Of a stretch of 34,967 nucleotides of DNA, positions 7,054-16,462 are shown piece by piece. Made by a program: the position numbers and the translations under genes. Below the pieces are notes generated by a model that worked only from the letters and a program-made list of their open reading frames with translations, had not been told where the DNA came from and made no database searches. Position 1 is the first letter of the stretch. Each line of letters starts with the position of its first letter. The DNA is taken from contig CAXXOZ010000019.1 in the NCBI GenBank assembly GCA_963676435.2, positions 1 to 34,967 of the forward strand. Reading direction: 5' to 3'. The stretch comes from CAXXOZ01 sp963676435 (GTDB lineage Bacteria; Bacillota; Clostridia; Lachnospirales; Lachnospiraceae).

Positions 7054-8424
7054 ATGAGACTATCTGGGAGAGCAAAGATTGCTTATGGTATGGGAGCTAT
7101 AGGCAAGAATATGGTTTATGCTTTAGTGACAGGTTTTTTATTTTACTATTATAATGATATTTTAGGGATTCAACCTATATTTATAGGGCTGATTTTTATG
7201 TTGGCCAGAATTTTTGATGCATTTAATGACCCTTTAATGGGTGTGGTTGTTGAAAAGACAAGAACCAGAATAGGTAAATTCAGACCTTGGATATTGATAG
7301 GTACAATTATAAACGCGGTTGTTTTATTTGCAATGTTTGCAATTCCAGAAGATGTAGTAGGTTCTTCTTTATTGATATATTCTACAGTGGTGTATTTTAT
7401 TTGGGGAATAACATATACTATAATGGACATTCCATATTGGGCTATGATTCCTTCTATTACAAATCCAGGTAAAGATAGAGAAAGCCTAACGGTAGTTGGA
7501 AGAGGTTTTGCAGGAGTGGGATTTGCAATACCTACAGCAATAACCATGTTGGTAGTACCACTTCTAGGCAGGGGAAGTGAGAGAGAAGGTTTTAGGTGGC
7601 TGTCTCTAATTATTGCAATAATATTTATACTAAGCACTCTTATAACGGTTGTGGTTATAAAAGAAAAGAAAAACATTGACTCTAAAAAAATCAGTGTAAA
7701 ACAAATGTTTTTAGCATTAATAAAAAATGATCAAGCCCTTGTAGTAGTGGTTTCAATAGTTATTTTAAATGCTTCGATATATTTAACCCAACAGATGGCA
7801 ATATACTTTTTTAAATACGATGTAGGAAATGCGGCTTATTATGGCGTTTTTGGTACTGTAGGAGGTATATCGTTGATAATATCAATGTTATTTTTGCCGT
7901 TATTTAGAAAAAAGTATTCATGTAAAGATATTTTAAAAGGAGCAATTGTAACTGTTTTAATAGGATACCTTTTACTGTTTATTCTAGGTACTTTTAAAAT
8001 AGATAGTTTATTATTTCTATCATTGGCAGCAGTGATTATATTTATTGGATTTGGCTTAACAACTGTGCTAACGACAATTTTTTTAGCCGATTCAGTAGAT
8101 TATGGAGAATGGAAAATGGGGAGTCGTAATGAAGGTATTATATTTTCCTTACAAACCCTTGTTGTAAAAGTTGCATCTGCTATTTCAGTAGTCGTAGCAG
8201 GAATCGGACTACACTTAATTAAACTTGATCAAACCTTAGAAATGCAAACTGATTCAACACTTTTTGGAATGAGAATAATTATGATAGTTATTCCAATGAT
8301 AGGTATGATAATATCTTTGATATTTTTTAGTAGAAAATATAATCTTTGCGATGAAAAATTAGCAGAAATTGTATGTGATTTAGAAAAGAGGAGAGGGAAA
8401 ATTTGTTGTGAAGATTCCCAGTAG
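7054..8424 (+). CDS. GPH-family (MelB-like) sugar:cation symporter
   Basis: 456 residues with about 12 membrane helices and the glycoside-pentoside-hexuronide family landmarks: KIAYGMGAIGKNM at the N-terminus, ARIFDAFNDPLMGVVVEKT with the Asp pair of the cation site, and RIGKFRPWILIG in the first cytoplasmic loop. The C-terminal half has DSVDYGEWKMGSRNEGI, also typical. It imports a glycoside, pentose or hexuronide with Na+ or H+; the substrate cannot be read from sequence. The neighbouring mutarotase suggests a reducing sugar. GGAGAG precedes the ATG. Confidence 0.9.
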   Translation: MRLSGRAKIAYGMGAIGKNMVYALVTGFLFYYYNDILGIQPIFIGLIFMLARIFDAFNDPLMGVVVEKTRTRIGKFRPWILIGTIINAVVLFAMFAIPEDVVGSSLLIYSTVVYFIWGITYTIMDIPYWAMIPSITNPGKDRESLTVVGRGFAGVGFAIPTAITMLVVPLLGRGSEREGFRWLSLIIAIIFILSTLITVVVIKEKKNIDSKKISVKQMFLALIKNDQALVVVVSIVILNASIYLTQQMAIYFFKYDVGNAAYYGVFGTVGGISLIISMLFLPLFRKKYSCKDILKGAIVTVLIGYLLLFILGTFKIDSLLFLSLAAVIIFIGFGLTTVLTTIFLADSVDYGEWKMGSRNEGIIFSLQTLVVKVASAISVVVAGIGLHLIKLDQTLEMQTDSTLFGMRIIMIVIPMIGMIISLIFFSRKYNLCDEKLAEIVCDLEKRRGKICCEDSQ

Positions 8425-8455
8425 TATAAATTTTTAATAAAAATCAGGAGGCTAT

Positions 8456-9532
8456 ATGAAGACATATTTAGTAACTGGAGGGGCAGGTTTTATAGGTTCT
8501 AATTATATAAACTATATGTTTTCTAATTTTGGAGAAAGCATAAAAATAATAAATTTGGATTTACTTACTTATGCAGGAAATCTATCCAACTTAAAAGACA
8601 TCGAAAACCTAGAAAACTATACTTTTATTAAAGGCGATATTTGTGATAGAGATTTAGTAGAAAAGATTTTCAATGATTATGAGATAGACACTGTAGTTCA
8701 CTTTGCTGCAGAAAGTCATGTGGATAGAAGTATAAAAGATCCAGAAATATTTATAAAAACCAATGTGTTAGGTACTTCAGTTCTTTTAAGCCTCGCAAAG
8801 CAAGCGTGGGAAACTGAGGATGACAGCTATTTAGAAGATAAAAGATTTATACATGTTTCAACGGATGAAGTATATGGTTCTTTAAAAGAAAATGAAGATT
8901 ACTTTTTTGAAACCACACTAATAGATCCTCATAGCCCATATTCTGCAAGTAAAGCATCTTCAGATTTAATTGCTAAATCATATTTTGATACATATAAATT
9001 TCCAGTTATAATAACAAACTGTAGCAATAATTATGGGCCATACCAATTTCCAGAAAAACTTATTCCTTTAACCATAAATAATGCCTTGAAAGGCATAAAC
9101 ATACCTGTGTATGGAGATGGTGGAAATGTTAGAGACTGGCTATATGTCATAGATCATGTTAAGGCTCTAAATAGTATTGAAAACAGAGGAAAAATTGGAG
9201 AAAGATATAATATAGGCGGATATAATGAAAAGAAGAATTTAGAGTTAGTAAATATTATTATAGAAACCCTTATTGAAGTCATGGATGAAAATGACAATAG
9301 AAAATGCAATGTTTCAAAAGAACTAATTACTTTCGTGAAAGACAGAAAAGGTCATGACAGAAGATATGCAATTTCGCCTGAAAAGATCAATTCACAAACT
9401 GGATGGACTCCAGAGACGGATTTTAAAAAAGGTATAAGGCAAACAATAGAATGGTACTTGAAAAATGAAAAATGGCTAGAAAATGTAACTAGTAAAGAAT
9501 ATCAAAATTATTATAAAAAAATGTATAATTAA
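8456..9532 (+). CDS. rmlB: dTDP-glucose 4,6-dehydratase
   Basis: 358 residues, extended SDR. TGGAGFIGSN binds NAD+, HFAAESHVDRSI follows, and the catalytic set is visible as STDEVYG (Thr-Asp-Glu) and YSASK (Tyr-xxx-Lys). NYGPYQFPEKLIPL and GNVRDWLYVIDH are RmlB signatures. It converts dTDP-glucose to dTDP-4-keto-6-deoxyglucose in the cytoplasm. It is followed 13 nt later by rmlA. Neither rmlC nor rmlD is in the window, so the final sugar could be rhamnose (if those genes are elsewhere) or another 6-deoxysugar. AGGAGG precedes the ATG. Confidence 0.95.
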   Translation: MKTYLVTGGAGFIGSNYINYMFSNFGESIKIINLDLLTYAGNLSNLKDIENLENYTFIKGDICDRDLVEKIFNDYEIDTVVHFAAESHVDRSIKDPEIFIKTNVLGTSVLLSLAKQAWETEDDSYLEDKRFIHVSTDEVYGSLKENEDYFFETTLIDPHSPYSASKASSDLIAKSYFDTYKFPVIITNCSNNYGPYQFPEKLIPLTINNALKGINIPVYGDGGNVRDWLYVIDHVKALNSIENRGKIGERYNIGGYNEKKNLELVNIIIETLIEVMDENDNRKCNVSKELITFVKDRKGHDRRYAISPEKINSQTGWTPETDFKKGIRQTIEWYLKNEKWLENVTSKEYQNYYKKMYN

Positions 9533-9545
9533 CAGGGGGGTATAC

Positions 9546-10415
9546 ATGAAAGGAATAATATTAGCAGGTGGTTCAGGAACCAGATTGTATCCTCTTACAA
9601 AAGCAATATCAAAGCAAATGATTCCAGTATATGATAAACCCATGATATATTATCCGCTATCAACTCTTATGCTGGCAGGAATAAGAGATATTCTAATTAT
9701 TTCGACTCCTAGAGATTTAAAAGTTTTTAAAGAACTTTTTGGTACAGGAGAACAGCTAGGAGTGAAGTTTTCTTATGCAGTACAAAAAGAACCAAAAGGT
9801 TTAGCGGAGGCTTTTGTAATAGGAGAAGAATTCATAGGTGATGACAGAGTGGCTCTTGTTTTAGGAGACAATATTTTTTATGGACAAAATTTTACAAATG
9901 TTTTGTCAGAGGTTGCAAAAAGGGAAGAAGGAGCAACAATATTTGGGTATTATGTAAGAGATCCAAGGCGGTATGGTGTTGTAGAGTTTGATTCTGATGG
10001 ACAGGTTATTTCCATTGAAGAAAAACCAGAAAATCCTAAATCAAACTATGTGGTTCCAGGACTATATTTTTATGACAACACTGTAGTTGATATAGCTAAA
10101 AAGATTAAGCCTTCTAAAAGGGGTGAAGTTGAAATCACAGAAGTTAATAAGGTGTACTTAGAAAAGAATAAATTAAAAGTTGAACTTTTAGGCAGAGGAT
10201 TTGCCTGGTTAGACACAGGTGATCATGACGCCCTTTTAGAGGCTACAGATTTTGTCGCAGCATTCCAAAAAAGGCAGGGTTTATACATATCGTGTATAGA
10301 AGAAATTGCTTATAGAAGAGGATTTATCACAAAAGAACAGTTGCTGGATTTGGCTAAACCTTTGCTGAAAACGGAGTACGGAAAATACCTAGTTGAAATT
10401 GCAAATGGGTTGTAG
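9546..10415 (+). CDS. rmlA: Glucose-1-phosphate thymidylyltransferase
   Basis: 289 residues, full length for RmlA. MKGIILAGGSGTRLYPLT is the nucleotide-binding loop, KQMIPVYDKPMIYYPLS and EPKGLAEAF hold substrate contacts, and VLGDNIFYG carries the metal-binding Asp. AWLDTGDHDALLEA is also typical. It makes dTDP-glucose from dTTP and glucose-1-phosphate, the substrate for the upstream RmlB. The GGGGGG just upstream is an unusual but usable ribosome site. The next promoter starts 65 nt downstream, so rmlBA may be a separate unit from the glycopolymer locus that follows. Confidence 0.95.
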   Translation: MKGIILAGGSGTRLYPLTKAISKQMIPVYDKPMIYYPLSTLMLAGIRDILIISTPRDLKVFKELFGTGEQLGVKFSYAVQKEPKGLAEAFVIGEEFIGDDRVALVLGDNIFYGQNFTNVLSEVAKREEGATIFGYYVRDPRRYGVVEFDSDGQVISIEEKPENPKSNYVVPGLYFYDNTVVDIAKKIKPSKRGEVEITEVNKVYLEKNKLKVELLGRGFAWLDTGDHDALLEATDFVAAFQKRQGLYISCIEEIAYRRGFITKEQLLDLAKPLLKTEYGKYLVEIANGL

Positions 10416-10479
10416 AAAAATGTACTAAAATTCGAACAATTATATTCTGTTTTAAGGGGCATATAAACCTTTATTTCAC

Positions 10480-10508
10480 TTGACAAAATCAGTTGGTCAA
10501 ACTATCAT
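10480..10508 (+). promoter_or_regulatory. Promoter of the surface-glycopolymer locus
   Basis: TTGACA (10480-10485), 17-nt spacer, TATCAT (10503-10508): the same -35/-10 pair as the infC promoter. It stands 36 nt before the first start codon of a run of same-strand genes reaching to 22784. Confidence 0.85.
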
Positions 10509-10543
10509 GGAAATAATGAGTTTTTATAAAGTTGGAGAAAAAA

Positions 10544-10723
10544 ATGAACGAAGTCGAGATGCTTTTACATTATATAAAATATGAATTAAATATTGATTAT
10601 GTACTATTTTTTCTAGTTATGTTTATTTTAGTTTTAGCAATAGTAATATACCTAGTTCTTAACAAGATACTTTGCAAAAGAAAACAAAAATCAAATTTAG
10701 TTCAGAATAATAAAAAACTGTAG
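10544..10723 (+). CDS. Small single-span membrane protein, unknown function
   Basis: 59 residues: a short acidic N-terminus (MNEVEMLLHYIKYELNIDY), one long hydrophobic helix (about 19-43) and a basic C-terminal tail (KILCKRKQKS), which would put the C-terminus inside. ATG 10544 has GGAG 6 nt upstream; the in-frame TTG at 10532 contains that ribosome site and is not a likely start. I do not recognise the family. As first gene behind the promoter, 9 nt before the initiating sugar phosphotransferase, it may be an accessory of that enzyme, but this is only positional. Confidence 0.65.
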   Translation: MNEVEMLLHYIKYELNIDYVLFFLVMFILVLAIVIYLVLNKILCKRKQKSNLVQNNKKL

Positions 10724-10732
10724 AGGAATCAT

Positions 10733-12148
10733 ATGGGCAATTATAGAAGACGAGAAGCGTTACTAATCTATATAACACTTGCATTAGACTTAATTTGTAT
10801 ATCAGGAAGTTATTTAATTACATCATTTATTAAATCAAATTTGATTAATTTTAATAATTTATATTTAAACATATTACTTATACTGGTACTGTCTTATTCT
10901 GTTATAACAGAACTGGGAAGTAAAAATGGTAATATTTTAATGAGAGGACCATTACTTGAAGTGGTTTCTGTTATAAAATCTTTGCTATATCAGTTGGTAA
11001 TAATATTAGTGTATCTCTTTATTACAAAACAGGGATACTCTTTTTCGAGAATTTTTTTAACAATATTTTTATTTATTAATTTCTTCCTTATGTATGCGGT
11101 TAGAAGTTATATGAAACTGTTTGTATTAAATGCTTTTAAAAATACATCTTCAAGCTGCAGAATGGTACTAGTTACCATATCAACAGAGGCAGATGGTATA
11201 GTAGAAAAACTTCAAAAAGACTATGGCTGGGAAAGATATGTTCCTTCTATGGTGATTTTAGATAAAGATATGAAAGGCGAATCTATAAAAGGCGTAGATG
11301 TAATATCTAATAAAGAAGACTTTTTAGAGTATGCAAGAAAATCTATTATAGATGAAGTGCTTATTGATATTCCTAATGATTACAATGAAATTGATTTAAG
11401 CAATATAATACTTGAACTAGAGAATATGGGGATTGTAGTTCATGTTGTAATTAATTTCAGTAAAGATATTAGTATGAGAAAAAAAGTAGTTAATATTGTT
11501 GCGGGTTATAATGTAATTACTTTCAATATAGATAGTGTACAGTTCTGGAAAAGAATATTAAAAAGAATTATTGATATAGTAGCAGGATTATTTGGTTCGA
11601 TTTTTACTCTTTTATTGGCTTTAGTATTAGGGCCAATAATTAAAATGGAATCAAAAGGACCGATTTTCTTTACTCAAAAAAGGGTAGGGAAAAATGGAAG
11701 AGTCTTTAAAATATACAAATTTAGATCCATGACAAAGGATGCTGAGGAAAAGAAAAAAGATTTATTAGCAAAAAATGAAGTCGATGGATTGATGTTTAAA
11801 ATTAAAGATGACCCTAGGATAACAAAAATAGGAAAATTCATTAGAAAAACTAGCCTTGATGAATTTCCCCAGTTTTTTAATGTACTTATTGGCAATATGA
11901 GTCTTGTAGGAACTAGACCACCTACAAAAGATGAATTTTATAAATATGAAAGCCATCATAAAAGAAGACTCTCTTTGAAACCTGGTATTACAGGTCTTTG
12001 GCAGGTTAACGGTAGAAGTGAAATTAAAAACTTTGAAGAAGTTGTAAAAATGGATCTTGAATACATAGATAATTGGAAAATAAGTTTGGACTTTAAAATA
12101 ATATTAAAAACTATAGTGATTTTATTTTCACATAAAGGTGCTGTGTAG
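10733..12148 (+). CDS. Polyprenyl-phosphate sugar phosphotransferase (initiating)
   Basis: 471 residues, the large PHPT type. There are four N-terminal membrane helices, a central Rossmann-like domain (about 135-240), one more hydrophobic segment near 285, and the C-terminal catalytic domain. Catalytic landmarks are KMESKGPIFFTQKRVGKNG, FKIYKFRSM, SLDEFPQFFNVLIGNMSLVG and the PGITGLWQVNGRS stretch. It transfers a sugar-1-phosphate from a nucleotide sugar to undecaprenyl phosphate, which starts the polymer on the lipid carrier. The sugar is not predictable. It is the expected first step for the ABC-exported polymer encoded downstream. Confidence 0.92.
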   Translation: MGNYRRREALLIYITLALDLICISGSYLITSFIKSNLINFNNLYLNILLILVLSYSVITELGSKNGNILMRGPLLEVVSVIKSLLYQLVIILVYLFITKQGYSFSRIFLTIFLFINFFLMYAVRSYMKLFVLNAFKNTSSSCRMVLVTISTEADGIVEKLQKDYGWERYVPSMVILDKDMKGESIKGVDVISNKEDFLEYARKSIIDEVLIDIPNDYNEIDLSNIILELENMGIVVHVVINFSKDISMRKKVVNIVAGYNVITFNIDSVQFWKRILKRIIDIVAGLFGSIFTLLLALVLGPIIKMESKGPIFFTQKRVGKNGRVFKIYKFRSMTKDAEEKKKDLLAKNEVDGLMFKIKDDPRITKIGKFIRKTSLDEFPQFFNVLIGNMSLVGTRPPTKDEFYKYESHHKRRLSLKPGITGLWQVNGRSEIKNFEEVVKMDLEYIDNWKISLDFKIILKTIVILFSHKGAV

Positions 12149-12169
12149 TAAAAACTAGGAGGTACAAAT

Positions 12170-12889
12170 ATGAATATAGGAATGATTTTTGCAGGGGGAG
12201 TAGGTCAAAGAATGACAGGCTCAACAAAGCCAAAACAGTTTTTAGAGCTGTATAAAAAACCAATTATAGTTTATACACTTGAGATTTTTGAAAACCATCC
12301 AGAAATAGATGCTATCGTTGTAGCTTGTGTTAAAGAATGGATTCCATATTTAAATGATTTATTATATAAATATAGAATAGAAAAAGTTGTTTCAGTAGTG
12401 GAAGGTGGAACATCAGGACAGCTTTCAATATATAACGGACTTTGTGAAGCTAAAAAGATAGCAAATGGAGAAAAGTCAGTAGTATTGATTCATGACGGTG
12501 TACGCCCACTTATAAATGAGCAGGTAATAACTGATAATATAAAAAGTGTAAAAGAAAACGGTTCTGCAATAACTGCTGCGGTAGTAAAAGAAACAATAAT
12601 GGTTGTTGAAGAAGATCAGTCTATTGATTATATTCCCGATAGAAATAATTCAAGGGTTGCTAAAGCGCCCCAAAGTTTCTGGCTTGATGAGATTTTAGAT
12701 TCTCATGAAAAAGCATTAAAAGAAGGACGAGAAGACTTTATAGACTCTTGTTCTATGATGCAATATTATAAACATAAACTTTTCCTTGTAGACGGACCTG
12801 AGGAAAACATAAAAATCACAACACCAAGTGATTTTTATACTATGCGTGCAATTTTAGAAGCATATGAAAATAAACAAATTTATTTATAA
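12170..12889 (+). CDS. TarI/IspD-type cytidylyltransferase
   Basis: 239 residues with the GT-A-like cytidylyltransferase fold: FAGGVGQRM (CTP loop), TKPKQFLEL, IHDGVRPLI and PEENIKITTPSDF. Both IspD (methylerythritol-4-P) and TarI/Bcs1 (ribitol-5-P) share these motifs. The context decides for a polyol-phosphate enzyme: it sits between an initiating sugar phosphotransferase and SDR, LicD, ABC-exporter and TagF-like genes. I infer that it makes a CDP-polyol such as CDP-ribitol for the polymer. No TarJ-type MDR dehydrogenase is nearby; the following SDR is of the extended type. GGAGG is 8 nt before the ATG. Confidence 0.82.
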   Translation: MNIGMIFAGGVGQRMTGSTKPKQFLELYKKPIIVYTLEIFENHPEIDAIVVACVKEWIPYLNDLLYKYRIEKVVSVVEGGTSGQLSIYNGLCEAKKIANGEKSVVLIHDGVRPLINEQVITDNIKSVKENGSAITAAVVKETIMVVEEDQSIDYIPDRNNSRVAKAPQSFWLDEILDSHEKALKEGREDFIDSCSMMQYYKHKLFLVDGPEENIKITTPSDFYTMRAILEAYENKQIYL

Positions 12890-12906
12890 AAACAGGAGAC
12901 AGAAAT

Positions 12907-13964
12907 TTGAATATAAAAGATAAGGTTTTATTGGAAGATTTAGAGAGTATATCAAATAGCAATGTACCATGGGAGGACTTTGAAATAAGACCATATTGGT
13001 AACAGGAGCAACAGGACTTGTAGGGTCATTGTTTATAAAAGCCGTTTTAGTAAGAAATGACTTGAAAAAATCAAATATTACTATACTGGCATTAGTAAGA
13101 GACATAGATAAAGCAAAGAATGTTTTCAAAGAGGCAGAAAATACAGAGAAGTTAAATTATGTAATGGGAAATATTACAGAGAAACTTGAAATTACAGAAA
13201 ATATTGATTATATAATACATTCTGCAAGTATTACTTCTTCAAAAATATTTGTTAGTAATCCTGTAGAAACTATACAGACAATTCTATATGGAACTGAAAG
13301 TATTTTAAAGCTTGCTATAGAGAAAAAAGTGAAAAAAGTAGTATTTCTTTCAACTATGGAAGTTTATGGATTAACGGATCAGAATAAAGAATATATTACT
13401 GAAAAAGATATAGGTTATATAGATAATCTTAATATAAGAAGCTGCTATTCAGAGGGAAAGAGAATGGCAGAGTGTATGTGCGCGTCCTATAAATCAGAGT
13501 ATGGAGTACCTGTGGTAATTGCAAGACTTGCACAGACTTTTGGAGCAGGAACCGATATAAAAGATACAAGAGTCTTTGCTCAGTTTGCAAGGAGCGCAAT
13601 GAATGGAGACGACATAGAACTTCATACAGATGGTAGCTCAGTTGGAAATTACTGTTATTCAGCTGATGCAATAGCAGCTTTACTCTTCCTATTATCTAAG
13701 GGAGAAGATGGGGAAGCCTATACAGTTGTTAACGAGAAAAACACCATGTCAATAAAAGAAATGGCATATATGGTTGCAGAGAAAATAGCTGGAGGAAAAA
13801 TAAAAGTTAAAATAAATGATCAAACGGATATTATGAAATTAGGATATGCCCCCAAAGCATTAATGAGGCTATCTTCAAAAAAAATAAATGATTTAGGATG
13901 GGTGGCTCAAAAATCACTTGTCGAAACATATGAAAGAATGATAGAAAGTATGAAAATAGATTAA
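12907..13964 (+). pseudogene. Extended SDR (NAD-dependent epimerase/dehydratase), one frameshift
   Basis: From TTG 12907 (GGAG 8 nt upstream) the frame reads MNIKDKVLLEDLESIS and on to WEDFE, then hits a stop. Adding one A in GAAATAAG (12982-12989) joins it to TILVTGATGLVGS and an open frame to 13964. The joined protein has about 352 residues. It has an intact NAD(P) loop (GATGLVG), an STMEVYG serine motif and the catalytic YSEGK. So apart from the indel it looks like an active nucleotide-sugar or polyol epimerase, dehydratase or reductase. It follows the cytidylyltransferase by 17 nt. Without the repair, a TTG at 12996 could start a protein lacking the first 29 residues. Confidence 0.82.
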
Positions 13965-14001
13965 TAGAATTCTTAATCTTTTATATTTGAAAGGGAAATC
14001 A

Positions 14002-14907
14002 ATGTTTAGCACAAATGAAATGATAAAAAAATTATCATTGGAAAATCCTTGTTTTTATGAATTGACTAAAACTGATGTGAAAGATACTCAGGTAAGATTA
14101 TTAGAAATTGTTGATGATATTGATAAAATCTGCAGGGAAAAATAATATTAATTATACAATATCAGGTGGTAATGCTATAGGTGCTTTGAGACATAAAGGA
14201 TTTATTCCATGGGATGACGATTTTGATATTTGTATTCCCAGAAAAGATTATGATAGATTAGTTAAAATATTAAAAGAACAAACCCTTAATAAATACTGGT
14301 TACAGAATATAAAGTTTTCTGAAAAATACGACTTGAATTTTACAAAAGTACGTTTAAAGGATTCAAAATTTGAAGAAGTTTTGGAACCGGATATTTCTAA
14401 AGCTGGGATATTTGTTGATATTTTTCCTATGGAAAATACATATGACAATGCTATTAAAAGAAGAATCCATGGTGAAATAGGAAATTTACTTTTATTAATA
14501 TGTTCATGTGTCAGATTCAAAAATAAAAGCAAAAGGATAGTCAGTTTTTTTAAAGGGAATAAAAAAACTCTTAATAAATGTTAAAATTAAATCAGTTATA
14601 GGATTTATTTTTGCTTTTCTGCCAGACAGAAAGTGGTTTGTAATAACAGAAAAATGGCTTTCTAAATGCAAGAATGAAAATTCAAAATATATTTCAATTC
14701 CTACAGGAAGAGGACATTTTTTTGGAGAGCTGTATTTAAGAAATAAGCTTTTTCCATTTATTGAAAAAGAATATGAAGAAAAAGAGTACCTATATAATGA
14801 ATCAGACAGACTACTATTTGAAAAAATTGTACGGAGATTATATGAAGATTCCTGATGAATCAGAAAGAGAAAAGCATTGTATAGTTGACTATAAATTAAA
14901 AATATAA
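14002..14907 (+). pseudogene. LicD-family phosphotransferase, three frameshifts
   Basis: Reading starts at ATG 14002 (MFSTNEMIKKLSLENP). The LicD core is clear in ISGGNAIGALRHKGFIPWDD and the following aspartates, RKDYDRL, KVRLKDSKFEE and GIFVDIFPMEN. Three A runs each carry one base too many: 14138-14142, 14561-14567 and 14821-14826. Removing one A from each gives a continuous protein of about 300 residues ending YGDYMKIPDESEREKH and on to the stop at 14905-14907. LicD proteins are nucleotidyltransferase-fold enzymes that transfer phosphocholine or, in the related fukutin group, ribitol phosphate from a CDP donor. That fits the CDP-polyol gene upstream. Whether the gene is really broken cannot be settled here. 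Confidence 0.82.
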
Positions 14908-14923
14908 AGAAGTAGGTTAGAGA

Positions 14924-15706
14924 ATGAAAAGATTTTTTAATGATTATGCAAGATATAGAAAATACGCTAAATATGCTTCTGTATCACAATTAAAATCAGA
15001 AGTTGCAAACTCATATTTAAATTGGATTTGGTGGATTTTAAATCCGATTTGTTTTATGTTTATTTATATTTTTATAGCATTGATTGTTTTTGGTAAGAAT
15101 GAGGATTATTTTCCGATTTTTGTATTTCTTGGAATAACATGCTGGGATTTTTTTAGTCGAACAGTTAGAGACTCGGTAAAAATAATACGAAAAAACAAAT
15201 CCATTATATCAAAAATATATATACCAAAGCAAATATTAGTTATAATTACATTGTATGTGAATGCAATTAAAATGATTATATCATGGGGGATTATTATTTT
15301 AATGCTAATTGCGTTTAGAGTACATTTAACCTTCAATATACTGTATTTAATTCCGCTATTAATTACATTAGTGTTATTTACTTTTGGTGTGAGTTTAATT
15401 GTGATGAATATAGGGGTATATATTGCTGACTTTACAAATGTTGTAGACATAATTCTGAAACTAGCATTTTATATGACAGGTATATTTTATTCTGTTTATA
15501 ACAGAGTACCAGCTCCATATAATGAAATTCTTATTAAAGTGAATCCCGTGGCATACCTAATTGAATCAATGAGGGGAGTCTTGTTGTATTCAGAATCAAT
15601 TAATTATATATGGCTTATTGTAGTATTACTGATAAGTTTTTTGTTGTGTGTTATTGGTATAGAAATTGTATATAAAAATGAAAATAATTATGTAAAGGTG
15701 ATTTAA
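14924..15706 (+). CDS. ABC-2 type polysaccharide/teichoic acid export permease
   Basis: 260 residues with six membrane helices and the TagG/Wzm/KpsM layout. The N-terminus is cytoplasmic and amphipathic (MKRFFNDYARYRKYAKYASV), followed by WWILNPICFMFIYIF and the typical late loop NPVAYLIESMRGVLLY. It forms the membrane channel that flips the lipid-linked polymer. Its stop overlaps the ATG of the ATPase gene, so the two are coupled. Frame intact. Confidence 0.9.
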   Translation: MKRFFNDYARYRKYAKYASVSQLKSEVANSYLNWIWWILNPICFMFIYIFIALIVFGKNEDYFPIFVFLGITCWDFFSRTVRDSVKIIRKNKSIISKIYIPKQILVIITLYVNAIKMIISWGIIILMLIAFRVHLTFNILYLIPLLITLVLFTFGVSLIVMNIGVYIADFTNVVDIILKLAFYMTGIFYSVYNRVPAPYNEILIKVNPVAYLIESMRGVLLYSESINYIWLIVVLLISFLLCVIGIEIVYKNENNYVKVI

Positions 15707-16432
15707 TGAAAGCAAAAGCAATAGAAGTAAAAGATCTGTGGGTGTGTTATAGATTAACTAAATCAATATCTCTTAAGAAAATTTTAAAAAGAGATAGAGA
15801 AAAAATAAGAACTTTTTGTGCCATTAAAGGAGTTTCTTTTTCAGTTCCTAAAGGGGAAATTGTAGGTATAATTGGAAAAAATGGAAGTGGAAAAATCAAC
15901 ACTTTTGAGAACAATTGCAAAAATTTTTTCAGCTGATAAGGGTTCTATTGATACTTTTGGTAATTCAATTTCACTACTATCAATAGGGGTGGGATTTCAA
16001 AAAGATCTTTCAGGTAGGGAGAATATTATGCTTTCGGGAATGTTGATGGGTTTTGAAGAAGAATTTGTCAGAGAAAAGATGGATGAAATAATTGAATTTT
16101 CTGAACTGGAAAAATTCATTGATGAACCTGTAAGAACATACTCAAGTGGAATGTATTCGAAACTTGCTTTTTCAATTACATCAACACTTAAAGCAGATAT
16201 AATCCTAATAGATGAAGTGTTAAGTGTGGGGGATGCAAAGTTCAAGAAAAAAAGTTATAAAAAGATGAAAGAATTAATAGATGAAACAGACAGGACAGTA
16301 TTAATAGTGTCACATAATAATGAAACCATTAAAAAATTGTGCGATAAGGTTTTATGGATTCATAAGGGTGAGATAAAAATGTATGATGAAACAAAAATAG
16401 TAATGCATGAATACAATGAGTTTATGAAATGA
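15706..16432 (+). pseudogene. ABC exporter ATPase (TagH/Wzt type), frameshift in Walker A
   Basis: The frame from ATG 15706 runs through GVSFSVPKGEIVGIIGKNGSGK and then breaks inside the Walker A codons. The A run at 15891-15895 has five bases where four would give GSGKSTLLRTIAK. After the break the second frame continues correctly with the signature TYSSGMYSKLAFS, Walker B IILIDEVLSVGDA and the switch His in VSHNN. Repaired, it is about 241 residues and has no extra C-terminal polymer-binding domain, unlike some Wzt. It powers export with the preceding permease. As printed, neither half is a complete ATPase, so export would fail unless the indel is an error or is bypassed. Confidence 0.87.
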
Positions 16433-16462
16433 TTTATAGTATTATGCTGTCAGGAGGTTTGA

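Noticed and set aside
7170..7676. 168-codon open frame on the minus strand inside the symporter gene
   Set aside because: Antisense to a clear membrane-protein gene, no ribosome site and no recognisable protein sequence.
10416..10470. Terminator after rmlA
   Set aside because: Only a weak AAGG/CCTT pairing without a T run is seen.
12170..12889. Assignment as IspD of the isoprenoid pathway
   Set aside because: The motifs fit both, but all neighbours are surface-polymer genes, so a CDP-polyol role is more likely.
15889..15899. Programmed ribosomal frameshift in the exporter ATPase
   Set aside because: No stimulating stem or internal ribosome site is evident, and similar one-A changes occur in many neighbouring genes.
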